This document shows positions 21,853-34,712 of a DNA stretch of 64,000 nt, piece by piece (position 1 is the stretch's first letter; each line of letters begins with the position of its first letter). The position numbers and the translations under genes were made by a program. The notes under the pieces are model-generated. The model searched no databases. It was not told the DNA's origin and saw only the letters and a program-made list of their open reading frames with translations. The DNA comes from Callipepla californica brunnescens. Lineage: Eukaryota > Chordata > Aves > Galliformes > Odontophoridae. The stretch spans positions 54,990,733 to 55,054,732 of the forward strand of contig JALIRH010000002.1 in assembly GCA_023055505.1 (NCBI GenBank), read 5' to 3'.

Positions 21853-23936
21853 TCACTGTTGGAACAGGTAGCTTGAGTTGCTTCTCTAGCTAAACACAGA
21901 TTAATCTATCAGGGTAAATTCCTGAATCAAAATAGAAATTCGGATACAAGCCACAGAGTAAATACTGGGCTGCTTTATAACCAAGTATTTTTTGCCTTGC
22001 CAAGCTCACAATTTATTTTTAAGGTTTCAAAGCCTCTCTTTCACACAAAAATAAATACAGTGATGCATTGCATCAAGCAGTTTAACCAGCAGGAAGGAGC
22101 CTGTCCTTCTCTATTAAATGCAGCTGTAAAAAGCTCTGATTTAATTGTTCACAATAGATCCACACAATCTGCTACCCGCACTTAGTAAAAAGCAAAAAAA
22201 AAGTACAAAAGTAAAGTAAAAAAAGGATGGAGCAGTTCATACATTTTCATTAGGAGATTAATAACATGTTTGAGATACTATGTCTTAAGAATTGTATGGC
22301 AATTTTCAGTTGTGGCATCCTAATAAAAAGCTATCTATCTATATAAAATTACGCTATTTGTTTTGAAAATTTTGTGTACTGATTGGAAAATACATCTTAA
22401 ACTATGGTATAATGGGAAGTATTTGTCCACTATGCTCTGCAGTGACTGGCAGTGCTCATAACAGAAGACTGGAGTGTGGAAAGGGGACGTTGGATTAGAG
22501 GGAGATTTAGTGAACCTTGCACCTTTCTTAGACCATCTGGAAGAAAAACTATTTCACTGAGAGTTAAATGCAAGTCAAACAACACAAAAATAAAATAAAC
22601 ACTGAGTCATTCTGAAAAACATTTCTTTTTTTTTTTAACCAGTCACACACCTGTCCATACATCTCGCATAAGAACAGCCTTTCCCAAGCACATGAAACAG
22701 AAAGGTGCTCCTCAAAACATGAGGCTTAATGTCTGCAGTACTCGAGTGCCTTAGACTGCTAAGAAAGTAGAATGAAGCCTGTTGTCTGCACTGATTCCTT
22801 TGAAGGCGAGCACAGCCGGCACATTGCAGTGCCCCGACAAGTAAGAAGAGCAAGAGTGTGCAGCATATCACATACGTGTGGCTTCATGAGTCCTGTTACG
22901 ATTGCTTATATCTTTGTGTACATGCCTTAACACACAAACAGGAAAGGATACGTTTACAGTATATGGGAAAACTGGTTCAAACAGCTTCTAAAAGTTCTCT
23001 ACTGGATACTCTTAATTTCTAAGAAAGCAAAGCAAAATATCGTTAATAACTCTGGAGAAACATAAACTACATTTAAATCAACCTCACAAACATTGTTTAT
23101 AACATGTTTTGCTATTCTGTGTCTCATTTTCCACTGCCTTCTAGCTTGTAGTCACAGCTGTGCAAAGTCAAAACAGCAGCGTAAATTAGGGATACTTCAG
23201 CCCGGAAGTTGCGGACATGCCAGTTAATATATACTTAATAGCCATTGCAGGCAGAGGGTGTCTAAACTGACTAAACTGTGATCTGATATGCCATAGGCCA
23301 CAGACTGCTCAAGTTGCCCTCTGCAATTTCTGCCCCTGACAGCAGCTTGCTCTGCTGTGTCCCTCCCACTGTACTGTCCTCACAGCGATGTAAGATGGAA
23401 AAGGATTCTGATCCCCTGGGAAAGAAAGACAGAAATGATAAAATAGACAAGTAAATAGGAAATATAAGAATAAATCATTGCTTTCCCAGTTCATCCCTCC
23501 CAGTTTGGTTGGGCAAACAATGCCAAGGACAACACAAACTTTGTCAAGGGAAGAAGGAGAGGAGGCTGCTGACGGCAGTGCTGTGAAGTTATTCAGCAAA
23601 TCAAACCAGAGGAAATGGAAATATTGCAGATTGAGGGAGCTGCCTTCCATGACAGCACACAGTTCCAGTTTCCTGGGAGAGAGTGGGAGAGCCATTTTTC
23701 CAGTATGAAGTATTGCCTGTGCTGCAGCACGCGTGCAGTTAAGGCCACTTACTCCTCAGTCCTCGAGTTTTAGCTTTTAGCATCCCAGGGCTTATGGTCT
23801 GGGCTGGTTGCTGAAGGTCTTCAGCTTGCAAAATGGTTGTTATGTTCAACAAAAGTTAAACCCACAGGTTTTAAATTTTTTTTGAGTTTGTGTTTTGAGA
23901 GAGTTTTCTTCGGAGATACATTTTTATGTAGAGAGA

Positions 23937-23957
23937 TTTTTTTTTTTTTTTTTTTTT
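23937..23957 (+). repeat. T21 homopolymer
   Basis: Uninterrupted T run in AT-rich DNA; no retroposed gene was recognised beside it. Confidence 0.9.
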
Positions 23958-26068
23958 AGATTTTCTCCAAACCTTCTTAGAGCACACTTAACTGGAAATT
24001 TTAGGAAGAATTTAGACTTCGCATTTATCTAGTTTCTGCAATAAAAACATTAAATTATTTGCGGTTGATCTGATTTCTCTGCTATAGCCAGTAATCTTTA
24101 ATATTTCCTTTCCAATTCGCTTGCTCAGAATTTACAAAGGCTCAACTCACAGCCAGACAGAAAAGTTCTCACTAACTCAGGAGCAGAACTGAGCAGAGCT
24201 TACGATTCAACTAAGGAGGGGGAACATCACTGAAAAGCAGGGAGTGCACTTGATGCCAGAGAACCAATTTGGGTGTTGGGGGAGGAAAGAAAGGGGGAGC
24301 TGCAGGCAGCCCTAGAGGCTCCTCCATTTGAAGCACCCTAGAACTGCAAGCCCCTCCGAGCTATTCTCAACACATCAGTGCACTGAAATTAAAAATAAAA
24401 ATTAAAAAAAAGGATGAATTGGATTGTGCTTGGTGTTTTGCTTAGCCTGGCTTTAGTGACATGTTTGCAGAAAAATAGGGATGGGACTGTGACAGGAAGA
24501 TTCATCCTTGGGTTCGACGGCCTGTCACCTCCTTTTTGCCAGAGGTTGTTGCTGAAACTGCGGTGCTCCTTTTTTTCAGCTAGTTGCCTAAAATGAAGTC
24601 AGGATTGGAAACACACAGAAAAATTGAGTCCGAACCCCTGGAGTTGAGGGTGAAACCCCCAGGCTCAGCCCCAGGCAACTCCTGCTGCCCCACACTGAGT
24701 GGCTGCACCAGTATGGCTGAAGTGAGGCCTACTAGGCCACTGCCCTGTCTTGCTGCCCCTAATTTACCCTTCTGTTTGATCTTCCCTTTGTTGTTTGTTT
24801 CACTATTCTTTCACTTAGGTTTTCTGTTTGTTTGCTTGTTTAATTTTGCTTTGTATTATTTGTATTTTCTGACCCTGTCTAACTCCTCTATGGCCAAACA
24901 AAATCTTTTGGACAATTTTCCTTTGGGCCACAAACCCCGGTAGGTTCAGCAAAGGCTGACATTTCATAGATTCACTTCAAATTTTTTACAATTTGATTTT
25001 AAAGTGGCTCAGGCCCCAGCTTCAGCCTGGCCAGGATCACAGGACAGCAGTGTGTGCGCAAGAGTGTGCTGTTTCTGTTTGCCTGCCCGTTTATATGCTC
25101 TTTGGATATAAATATGAAATCAGACTCAATCTCAGCCAGCGCTGTCTTCTGGCAGTATAAACCCTGAACGGGTACCCCTGGGGTGGAAAATCAGATTGTA
25201 GATGAATTTACCATAACCAAAACCCACTGTAACCAACAGCACAGAGAAAAGCAAATCTAATAAAGTGAGATGGGACAGCTGACAGGGCAATTGGATGCTT
25301 TGGGAAGTGCTGCAGTTCTGCAGAGCTGAATGGATGGGCTTTCATTTGCACACTTACTGAAGAAAAAAAAAACAACCTATAAAACCAATAACCTGCAGAG
25401 AGACTGGGAAACAAACAAACAAACAGCCCCCCTGAGGATTCCTTCTCCCTCTTGTCCCTCCACCTTGTTATTTTTAAAACAGGAGCAAAGGGGCAAAAAA
25501 GCAATCCTTTCCATTGACAGACACTAAATCTGGTGCAACAATGGGATAAATAGTTGAGAGGGAAGAAAAAGGGAGAGAGAAAATAATGGGGTCATGAAAA
25601 CTAAAAGATTTGGCCAAATCTGACCTGCTTTAATGTAGTTTTAAATCAGCAGAATTATATCTGACATAAATTTATTTGACTAGCTTTTCAGATTTTTCTT
25701 TTTTTAAGAAAGAACGTCAAAGAAACTCAGTTCATCTGGCAGAATAAAAAGATGTAGTGGGAAAAGTATGTTTTATTCTTCCTTGTAACAGCTGTTAAAC
25801 TTCAGTGTTTAAAATCACATGTAGGATAAAAAAAGTCTGCCTTAAAATCCAAATATCCTTTTCACTTAAACTGAGAAAGAGCTCATAATATGTCCCAGTC
25901 AAAAGCCTCCAACCTTCCCATCCCCAAGCAGAGGAATATCAGGCTTGACATTGGTATTACCGAGGCTAAAAGAGATAGCATAGTTTTCTTCTTCCCTACT
26001 TTATACATCCACACATTTACCATATGAATTTACAGTGTGTGGGTGTGCACATGTTTTTATAATAGAAA

Positions 26069-26093
26069 AGATCACAAATGTATTTTGTGATCT
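26069..26093. repeat. Perfect inverted repeat, 10-bp stem, 5-nt loop
   Basis: AGATCACAAA and TTTGTGATCT flank the loop TGTAT. It is followed by two copies of TACATTGGGT. Too short for a microRNA precursor and without a T-run terminator. Confidence 0.8.
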
Positions 26094-27931
26094 ATTACAT
26101 TGGGTACATTAAGCCTCTTTTACATTGGGTTTTAAAATCAGCCAGGACTAAAAGTTGGGCTGCAGGAGCTACTCCTCTTCCTATTACATAGCCCATATCA
26201 TGACACGCCAGGGACAGTTTCCAGGTAGTTAAAAGTGATGGAGCAAGCTACAGCCCTATCCCTTCCCTGGGACATGTTACTGATGCACAGGAGTGCATTA
26301 ACACTGCTGCTTATCTGACTCCTTCCTGAGTCAGTTTAAACAATTTGCCATTTTTTTGATGGTTTGCTTTTCAGCTGGTTTGAGACTTAAAAATGAGACA
26401 CAGAGAAGACAAGGAAGCACTGGGACCAAACAGAGGTCAGTGTCTGTAAACATACTGTGAAGATGGCAGTGTTTCTTGTACCAGCCACCTTCAGTTTCTT
26501 GCAGTCACAACACTTATTTCCAGTAATTTCATCTGCACCGGGAAACTGATCCAACTGAAGAATGTGCAGACAGATCTGCTGCCTACCCAGTGGGCAGCCA
26601 TGCCAGCACAGCAGAGGCTTTCGAAGAACAGAAGTATTCAGACATAAGGGTGCATGGCTCCCTAAAAAAAATACATTGCTTGAACAGGGACTACTTTGTG
26701 AGGGTGCAGTATCCCTGGTCAGGAATTTTCTCATAAAAATGTTTGGTGCCAAATAATAATCAGTTCTTAAATCCAATCTGCTTGTTGCAAAAATGGACTA
26801 ACCAAAGGGACAGGTTTCGGTTCACTCCAGTTCCTCTCCCATCATTCAGTGCTTAGTGTGCCCAGCTGACAGTAATTACCAACTCTAAACAACACGAACG
26901 TTGTCATTTTTAATCTTCTTCTCCAACAAGAATGATGTCATTTTTAGTTCATCAAATATCAGGTATCCCAAGCGTGTCCTTCACCAGAAACGTAGCAGCT
27001 GTGTAGACCATTTTCAGTTTTGGCTTTGGTGGGAGGGAAGTAACTTTGGGACTAAAGGCATTTGAAAACTTAGAATGCATCACACAATGATGGCTTTCTG
27101 ACAGCCTCTGCAATAAGCCACCAGCATGAATAATAGTTGGCATTTAAGAATCTGAGTGACAAGTGGATAATTTTTTTTTCCAAACAGTAAGCTTCCGTGG
27201 GTTACGTCAAGGTAAAGCATGCTGAGGACATCCTAATACCTATGTGTTGGATGCAGTCATCTTGCAATAAAGGCTGATTCTGTATGAGAATGCCATAAAT
27301 ACGTAGCCTGTTGCACAATGTTGTTTTTAAGTCAGATAGCAAAATAGACGAGATCACAATATGATGCAGAGGTCACGTGGTACTTCTTGCATAGTCTTAC
27401 TGGATTTATCCTGAGGAGTTACTGAGGCTTTCTGCAGAGATTATATAATAGCCGTAGTGGAAATAGGCAAGCTTTTCTAATAATACTGCTAAACAAATCA
27501 GGATTTTCCAATATCCAAACAAAGCCTGATTACACTCATTGAAATACTAATGTCAATATTTATTAACTAATATCAAAATTACTGTCATCTCATTTCTGCT
27601 GTTAGCCAGAAAATCATTAGGTATCTCTTTTCAAAAATCATTGACTTTTTCTTAGCACAGAAAACTCTATTATCTGTCTTTATAAAATATGTATGCCTTT
27701 CCCTGACATTCTCATAATATCCCTAGGAGAACAATCAGCATTTCTTTTGCTGAAAACAAGACAAACCTTTTCTCTCCCAAAATATAATTAATGAATTAAA
27801 TATGAATGAAATTAAACCAGAGAAGTAAAAAAGCTACTGCCCATTCGTCTGCCTCGCCAATGGGTAAAGTGGGTAATTTCTCTAGGAACAATCGTGGGGG
27901 TCTGTGGTCTAACAGCTTTATTATTATTGGG

Positions 27932-27954
27932 AAAAACAAAACAAAACAAAACAG
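27932..27954 (+). repeat. (AAAAC)n short microsatellite
   Basis: About four AAAAC units in AT-rich sequence. Confidence 0.85.
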
Positions 27955-28883
27955 AACGCTCCTTTAAGAAACTGTCCTGAAATGTCACTGAGGGGCAAAT
28001 TATTATTCATTTCACACATGGTAATACGGAGAGTGTTACCAGGCTGAATGGACTGAGCTCCACACTGATGCACAGCTTGTTCTGTGCCCTCGGTTGGTTG
28101 TGTCACCATTTCTCCATGAACAGCAAGCCACTTTGCTGATGTCCATCAAGGGCAGGGCTCATTTCAGAAGTGACAAAGTACCCATGTTTTAATTAGAAGT
28201 CGTCAAACTCCACACGATCTGAAGGAAATGTCATGATTTCATGTTACTGTAATATTATTCAATGCTTATTTCCCAGCTGTACCTGTTTTATAAAGGCTGA
28301 TGTGTCAGCTTGCATCTCGCTGTTTGCATTTTCACCTGTAGTCGTTTTGTAAAAGCAGAAGATAAAAAGGGAAAAAACCCCGCTATCCCGGCAGGAACCC
28401 TATCAACAATGCCAGCTGTTTAGTTTGCAATTTCTGCCTTTGTTCAAACTTTTAGCATGCAGTTGGCTTGTTGCACTTGCCGATGTACTTAGCTGCATTG
28501 CCATGGCAATAGAGAAAAAAAACATGATGATGCAGATTTGGAAAGAAAGGAAGAAAAAAGATAGAACACCACTGTCATGTCAAGGCTTGATGAGGTCGGA
28601 ATTGGCTAATTTATCTGTGAAGTTAAGAGACATTCCATCTGAAGGATCAGAGAGGTTAAAAGGAATCTTGAAGTGGAAAATTTCCAATTCATAAGCATAC
28701 AAAGGTACCCACCGTGAGGATCTGTATTATCCTAAATTGGGTCAGATAAGTCAGCCTTTACTCACACAAGATGTCCAATAAAAGATTTTGACTAAGAGGT
28801 GGAGAATTGAGCTAGCACTTTTTAAGCAGACACAGCAGAGATGTTAAGATATGGCATCTGTCTTCGTATTTAATTTATTTATG

Positions 28884-28909
28884 TATATGTATACTCACAT
28901 ATACATATA
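28884..28909. repeat. AT-rich inverted repeat, 10-bp stem
   Basis: TATATGTATA and TATACATATA are perfect reverse complements around the loop CTCACA, within an alternating TA-rich run that could extrude a cruciform. Confidence 0.8.
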
Positions 28910-29610
28910 TTTACTTTGAAGAGCGTGCTTTTCATATAAACAGTTAAATAGTCTAATTTCTGTTTGAATGTTATTTACATAAAATAGTAAAAAAAACCTA
29001 GACATTGTCCCCAGATTACTGACTATATCTATCTTTTTCCTTTGAATTATTTTAGCTCAAGTATCTGCAATTCCAGCATCCCACTGTGGTGCTGTTTCAA
29101 CTCAGGCGTCTAGGTATCAGCTCACATGGGCAGAACAGTACAAGCGTTCCACCAGAGAGTTCAAAGGCTAATCTTGCAATCATTTACTCATGTGAATACC
29201 TTTAAGCACAGTAATGTATAACTCTAGTGACAGCATTACTCTTGGAGAAATTGAATCTTTCAAATGCTTGCACAGTTGAATAAATTTATACATCTGCGTA
29301 GTCCTCCTCTGTGAAGCTACTGCTTTCCAAGGAGGAAAGAGTTCCCAAGATGATGATTCTGTGGGTTTATGAGAATAAGCTGTATTGACCACTGTATGAA
29401 TGCATCTGATCAGGACATTAGCAACGCGTAACAATTCAACAAGTGATACTGACGAAATGTAAATCTAAATTTTAAAGAAAATGTAGACTTTACTTTCAGC
29501 AGGGATTTTTTACACAAAAAATGTCTCTTTAAAAATTCAATGTATCTAGATCAGTAAATATAAATAAAACATGCGAGGAATATTAATTTTCATAAAATTG
29601 AAGAAGCAAG

Positions 29611-29900
29611 CTGTCAATGACTGTCAGACACGATATGAACTGACAGTTTCATGGCTTACGGTCTGACACCGGGATCATTACCATGTATTACCTGTCTGTT
29701 TCTCTATGGAAATACCTACAGGAAAGAGGTTGCAGATTGCAGGCATGGGTGGGAGTGGGCATAGGGGAAGAGTGGTGAAAATGGGAGCCTAATGACAGCT
29801 GTGAAACAAATGTATGCAACATATTCATTAGGATTAATCATCAATCTTAAGGAATGTCTTACATCATTCATTATCATCATTACTGGAGAAAAGCTTTAAA
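29611..29900. promoter_or_regulatory. Candidate enhancer with MEIS-type motif cluster
   Basis: CTGTCA occurs at 29611-29616 and 29621-29626, and TGACAG at 29641-29646, with a CTGACA at 29663-29668. That is four MEIS/TGIF-type cores in 58 bp. Further right are TGACAGCTG (29793-29801) and an ATTCATTAGGATTAATCATC homeodomain-rich stretch near 29824-29843. No transposon overlaps. The clustering is seen directly; enhancer activity is inference. Confidence 0.3.
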
Positions 29901-29910
29901 ATAACATCCA

Positions 29911-29958
29911 CACTCCCCCTCCTCAGTAAGATCCCACTCCCCCTCCTCAATTAGACTC
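29911..29958 (+). repeat. 24-bp tandem repeat, two copies
   Basis: Both units begin CACTCCCCCTCCTCA and diverge over the last nine bases. A local duplication just right of the candidate enhancer. Confidence 0.85.
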
Positions 29959-30448
29959 AAAAAAACACACAGATCTAGCCTTTTTCCTCTTAACCGATGA
30001 CTGCCATCTACACAAAACATACAGATGAAAGTTTAGTTCTGTTCATGTATTGATACAGCTCACAGAAAATAGTTAGAAAGTATCTGTAGATCTTCATGCA
30101 AAGGCATGATGCAGTCTTTCTCCAACCTCCTGTTGCTCAGGATCCCTGGCAGCCTTGGGAATCTCCTCTGGATGTATCTGCTGCAACCATCAGCAGAAAT
30201 TATTCCAGGGCAGTTGCTTCTTCAGCACTGCAGGCACGTCCTAGGACAAGCATCCTGGTAGGTGTTGATTTTTCACTGGGACTATGTTCTGAGAGGGTGG
30301 ATGGAGTCTCAAAAAACACCATGCATGTTTCATTTGGGCTCCCAGGAAGCGTAATCTTTACGCAAGTATCTATATGATTGGGGAAGAGCTGCTTGAGAAC
30401 ATTACTGTTCTTTGCAGTCCCTTCCCATGGATTTTACCACCAAACACT

Positions 30449-30840
30449 TTACCTCCACTACAAGGACAGGCTGAGAGAGTTGGGGCTGTTCAGCCTGGAA
30501 AAGAGAAGGTTTTGGTGAGACCTGTAAGCAGCTTGTCAGTATCTAGAGGAGGCTATGAGAAAGAAGGGGACACATTCTTTTATCAGGGTCTGTGGTGGCA
30601 GGACAAGGGGAAATGGTTTCAAACTAAAAGAGGAGAGATTTAGATTAGGTACAGAAAATACATTTTTTACAATAAGGCTGGTGAGGCACTGGAACAAGGT
30701 TGCCCAGAGAGGTGGTGGATGCCCTGTCACTGGCTGGGGCTCTGAGCAACCTGATCGGTAGCTGTAGATGTGCCTACTAAATGCAGGGTAGTTGGACTAG
30801 ATGGCCTTTAAAGGTCTTTTCCAACTCAAACAGTGTTTCC
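30449..30840 (+). mobile_element. CR1 LINE fragment with reverse-transcriptase C-terminal remnant
   Basis: Reads in CR1 order on the plus strand: ACAAGGACAGGCTGAGAGAG, GGGCTGTTCAGCCTGGAAAA, AATGGTTTCAAACTAAAAG, GAGATTTAGATTAG, GGTTGCCCAGAGAGGTGG and finally CTTTTCCAACTCAAACAG. The first part corresponds to the C-terminal end of CR1 ORF2 (the LREL...FSLEKRR-type region), now broken by stops. The typical ATTCTATG tail is absent or degraded. 5'-truncated and inactive. Confidence 0.95.
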
Positions 30841-32908
30841 ATCTTCCTAGGTTGAGTGGCTCGGCCGCAGGAATCTAGGCTTTCGTGGGACTCCTTAACA
30901 GCTTTTCCTGAATAAATGCAAACTAAAATAATACACAGTTGGGCGAAGAGCGCAATATTTTCTATTAAATTTTGCTCAGTATTAAAATGCATATCCTTTT
31001 CTTCCACGCTGGAAGTCTTCATGATTCTGTGTCATAAACATTCATGCAAGAAAATAGTACTAGTACATATTTATGGAAAATTTTATGCACATACATACTG
31101 TAGACTTTCATTTTGAAATGTATTTCTTGTGAGGTTTCAGACAAGAAACCTGATGAAGGTTGCATTCATCCACTCTAGGAGAAGAAATAATACCATGTGA
31201 CAAATCACCATCAAAAAATGCAGCTCTGTTGGCAAGTATTTAATATTAGCTAGAGAGTGAAAAACAGCTCACAGGGAGAATCTTTGCAACATTTATCAAA
31301 AATTTTAATAACAAATACATAAAAAATAATGCAATCTCCTAGCTATAGCTTGTTAAAACTTGACTGAAACTCAGAATTTCAGCAGAACATTTCATTAAAA
31401 TTACAGCTGCCAAACAAAAATGAAATACACTGTTAATGATAATTTATACAGCAGAATTTCATGCTTTTTAACTAGTTCCATCAACTCAGCTACGAGAAAA
31501 AATCCACACAAGCAAAATACGTTCCTAAGGACTCCCTCTGCTATATGACTGGATGTAAAGAAAATGCGTGTAGCAATAGGAAGTAGATTCACTGACCCCA
31601 CAGTGAAAAACTGTTTTGGAAAGCATCTCTCACTTGATGATAATAAAAAAAGAAAAAACTGAAAAGTAAAGAGGAAGAAATTTTTATACACTTGTCTAGT
31701 GACAAGGATATTACCCAGATCTTTATATTTATTTAAAACTGACTAGTTATTTTATATTATTATATATATTATATGGTAAAGTACTCATTTTCAGTTCTTC
31801 CGCAAGTACAATGCCACTGATAATTATTTATAGTTATTTCTAAAGTAGAAGTAGCTACAGCCTGCAGCTACAATCTCTAAATTCCTTGTAGAAGACAAAA
31901 TATAGAGGGAATCCTTGTCCCAAAGAGCTAACACACTGACTGCTAACTTCAAAGCGAGGAAAGTATGGCTTTTAATTTCATATTTGCTGACGAGACAATA
32001 CAGCCAACATTATGATTGGCATCATGTGCAACAAGGGTAATTTCCAGAGATGTCCTAGCCCATACTAGAACCAAAAAATAGCAAAAATTATGCAGTCCAT
32101 TATGTAGACCCCTTCTCAGAACATGGATAAAGTGGATCTTAGTGTGGGTTTAGCAGGCAGAAACCCATCATAATTCCTAACATTATCATGGTATCCTAAA
32201 GCAGATGTTACAGGGCTTGCTCTTCCTATTGCCCTGCATGCGGGTTGGAGTATGCTGAAGTAGCCAGTATTCCCACTGTGACTGCCATTGCAGAGTACAT
32301 ACAGAATTCTTAGGATATTAAAAAATGGATGCACATAATTTCCATTTATTTAACAAAATATCAAGCCCTTTGGGATAACAAATGAAAAAGTTTCCCTAGA
32401 TTTCTGCCATGATTTACGTGGAGATTTCTTCCACAGTGACAGGGGTCTTAGGCATTGACTCTAGTATTTCCTGTCTCTCTTCACCTCCACCCTCTTGTGT
32501 CAGTTATGATGTACTCCATGTAAGTCTATCTTCTAGGCCTAGGGATTTGACCTGGCAACTACAAACAGGTCATAGTCAGTGTCACTGAAAAACAGAGACA
32601 GGAAATTGAAGGCTTCTGTTGTTCTGGCACGTTCTTCAAGCAGCTATAGACACAACCTTTTTTTATCTCTCTGCCATGTTCTTTGGTATGGATTTTCAAA
32701 TTAACCTAGGAAAGTTCACATCTGAAATCCAAGTGAGCCATTATGATTGCTTTCCCTTCATGATATTTCTTTCCCAGTGCTTCAATAACTAAGTGGTGTA
32801 GTCCTTCCACGCTAAGAGGAGACTGGATGTTCAGAATTTTGTGTGGAGGAAAAGCCTACCTGTCACTGAAGTTACGTTACACCTTGCTAGGAAGGGAAGC
32901 CTAGGAAG
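30841..32908. other. AT-rich non-coding interval
   Basis: No gene or transposon recognised. Includes a TA-rich run near 31741-31776. Longest frame about 96 codons (31401-31691, minus), lysine- and phenylalanine-rich from A/T runs, not considered coding. Confidence 0.6.
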
Positions 32909-33300
32909 TCATAGATTCATGGAATCACAGAATCATAGTATACCCCAAGATGAAAGAGACGCACAAGGATTACTGAGTCCAACTTCTGACTCCACGCAGG
33001 ATCACCCAAAATCAAACCCCATGTCTGAGAGCAGTGTTCAAATGCTCCCTGAACTCAAGCACTTGGGGTTGTGCCCACTGCCCTGGGCATCCTGTTCCAT
33101 GCCCACCGCCCTGTGGTCAGAGCTGTCCCTAACCCCCAGCTGCCCCTCCCCTGACACAGCTCCATGCCGTTCCCTCGGGCCCTGTGGCTGTCACACAGAG
33201 CAGAGCTCAGTGCTGCACCTCCGCTCCCTGTGAGAGCTGCAGCCGCCATCAGGCCTCCCCTCAGCTCCTCTGCTCTGTGCTCATAGCCACGCTGAAACCT
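32909..33300 (-). mobile_element. CR1 LINE fragment, GC-rich subfamily
   Basis: Begins TCATAGATTCATGGAATCAC (reverse complement of the CR1 tail), then CCAACTTCTGACTCCACGCAGGATCACC, which typifies one CR1 subgroup, then CCCTGGGCATCCTGTTCC and CCGCCATCAGGCCTCCCCTC. Minus strand. The right boundary near 33300 is approximate because similarity fades. Confidence 0.88.
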
Positions 33301-34510
33301 CCCTCCTGCCTTCACAGGCATTGCGGAGAAGGGTACTTGCAGTGCCCTCAACAATGCCCAGGAAATTACAGCACACAGGAGACTGAAGGTGTGTCAGTGC
33401 CTAACTGCTATTGTAACCAAAAGATATAAGCACTCACGTTTTTAAACTGAGCGTGCAGAGAAAGAAAAGAGGAGAGTGGTGGGGAGGGACAGAAGTACCT
33501 TAAGCACCCATGACTTTGAGTGAAATATTTAGGCAGATGAGGAATTTACTCTCCTCTAAGAACTTGATCCACAAGGGACAGACATTTGTTACCTTTGGAT
33601 CAAGGCTGTACAACATCTCTTGATAATCATGAAGAAGCACTCCTGTTAAGGCAGAAATGATCCCTTTTACCCAGCCAAAACCTGCATTTTCACTAGGCTC
33701 GTTATCTTTATCCTAGACACAATAAAGTTCAGTCTCTCCTGCTGACATGCAGCCCTCCAAGGTCTACTGGATGCTACGGGCTGCTGCTGGGTGCAGTGTA
33801 CCACCTTTCCCCTAAAGCTCTAAGAGAAGGCACAGCACTTCATAAATTATTGTGTAGATCTTACCAAACGCAGCTGGGCCCAGGATGCTGAAAGCTTGGC
33901 TCCTTAACAAATTGTTGGACATTTGAATGACATTAGCCTCCCCCTCAGTAGAGCTCACTATCTTGAATCAAGTAACAGAAGATACAGGTGTTCAGCATTT
34001 TTATTCAATGCTAAAATATATGTTTTGGTGTCTAAACTAGGCTCAGGGATTCTCTCTGTGCTCTGAAAAGTGTTTCCTTGAGGTATGGAATGTTCTCAGT
34101 ATATATGCTAAGTTATAAACATACTTAGTTCCTATTTCTTACTTTTAAATTAATGTCCTTCATTCTAATGATTTGTCAGTAAAAATAATGTAGAGATAAG
34201 AACTTACTTCAGAACTGTCCAAAGTGATGGAAAAAAAGCAGTGACTAGATAGATGGGATAAAAAAGTGTACCTCAGGTGTTTGTAGGTGTACAGGCTGGA
34301 CTACAAAATGGAAAGACATGTTGAAATAAATCAGAGACGAAGAAAAAAATCACCAAGGACCTGCTTATGCCACTCTTATCTACACGAAACCAAATCTTGA
34401 CTTATATGTAGTTAAAGCCCAAGGAGCAATGACAATCTCCTTCATTCAAGATTTTTGGAAATATTGAATACTAGCTTACTCCCATTAAGGTGTATATTTA
34501 GAAAAATTTA
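33301..34510. other. Non-coding interval between CR1 copies
   Basis: Single-copy-looking sequence. No frame above about 80 codons and no recognised element. Confidence 0.6.
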
Positions 34511-34712
34511 TTCTCCAGAAGAGTGGTGAGGCTCTGGAATGGGCTGCCCAGGGGAGGTGGTGGAGTCACCGTCCCCGGAGGTGATCAAGAAACATTTAAA
34601 TGTACTGAGGGACATAGTTCAGTGGTATACATTGGTGATAGGTGGACGGTTGGGCTGGATGGTCTTGAAGATCTTTTCCAACCTTGTTGATTCTATGATT
34701 CTATTCTATTAT
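34511..34712 (+). mobile_element. CR1 LINE fragment, intact 3' tail
   Basis: Starts at TTCTCCAGAAGAGTGGTGAG, continues GGAATGGGCTGCCCAGGGGA and GTCACCGTCCCCGGAGG, and ends TTCCAACCTTGTTG with two ATTCTATG-type repeats. The intact tail and low divergence suggest a comparatively young insertion. Plus strand, severely 5'-truncated. Confidence 0.95.

Larger units (their letters stand above)
17821..30448. other. 12.6-kb transposon-poor non-coding interval
   Basis: No CR1 or mariner copy was recognised across 12.6 kb. Frames are short, apart from a cysteine-rich minus-strand frame at 19004-19306 and a 121-codon frame at 21223-21588, neither assignable. There are AT-rich segments with developmental-type motifs at 21600-21900 and 29580-29900, a T21 run at 23937-23957, a short (AAAAC)n repeat at 27932-27954 and small inverted repeats. 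The pattern suits a regulatory desert; that is inference. Confidence 0.55.

Noticed and set aside
24500..24530. GGTTCGAC-like sequence considered as a tRNA T-loop.
   Set aside because: No acceptor stem, D-loop or anticodon arm could be built around it. The other TTCGA sites I looked at (near 4990, 10080 and 10193) also lack tRNA context.
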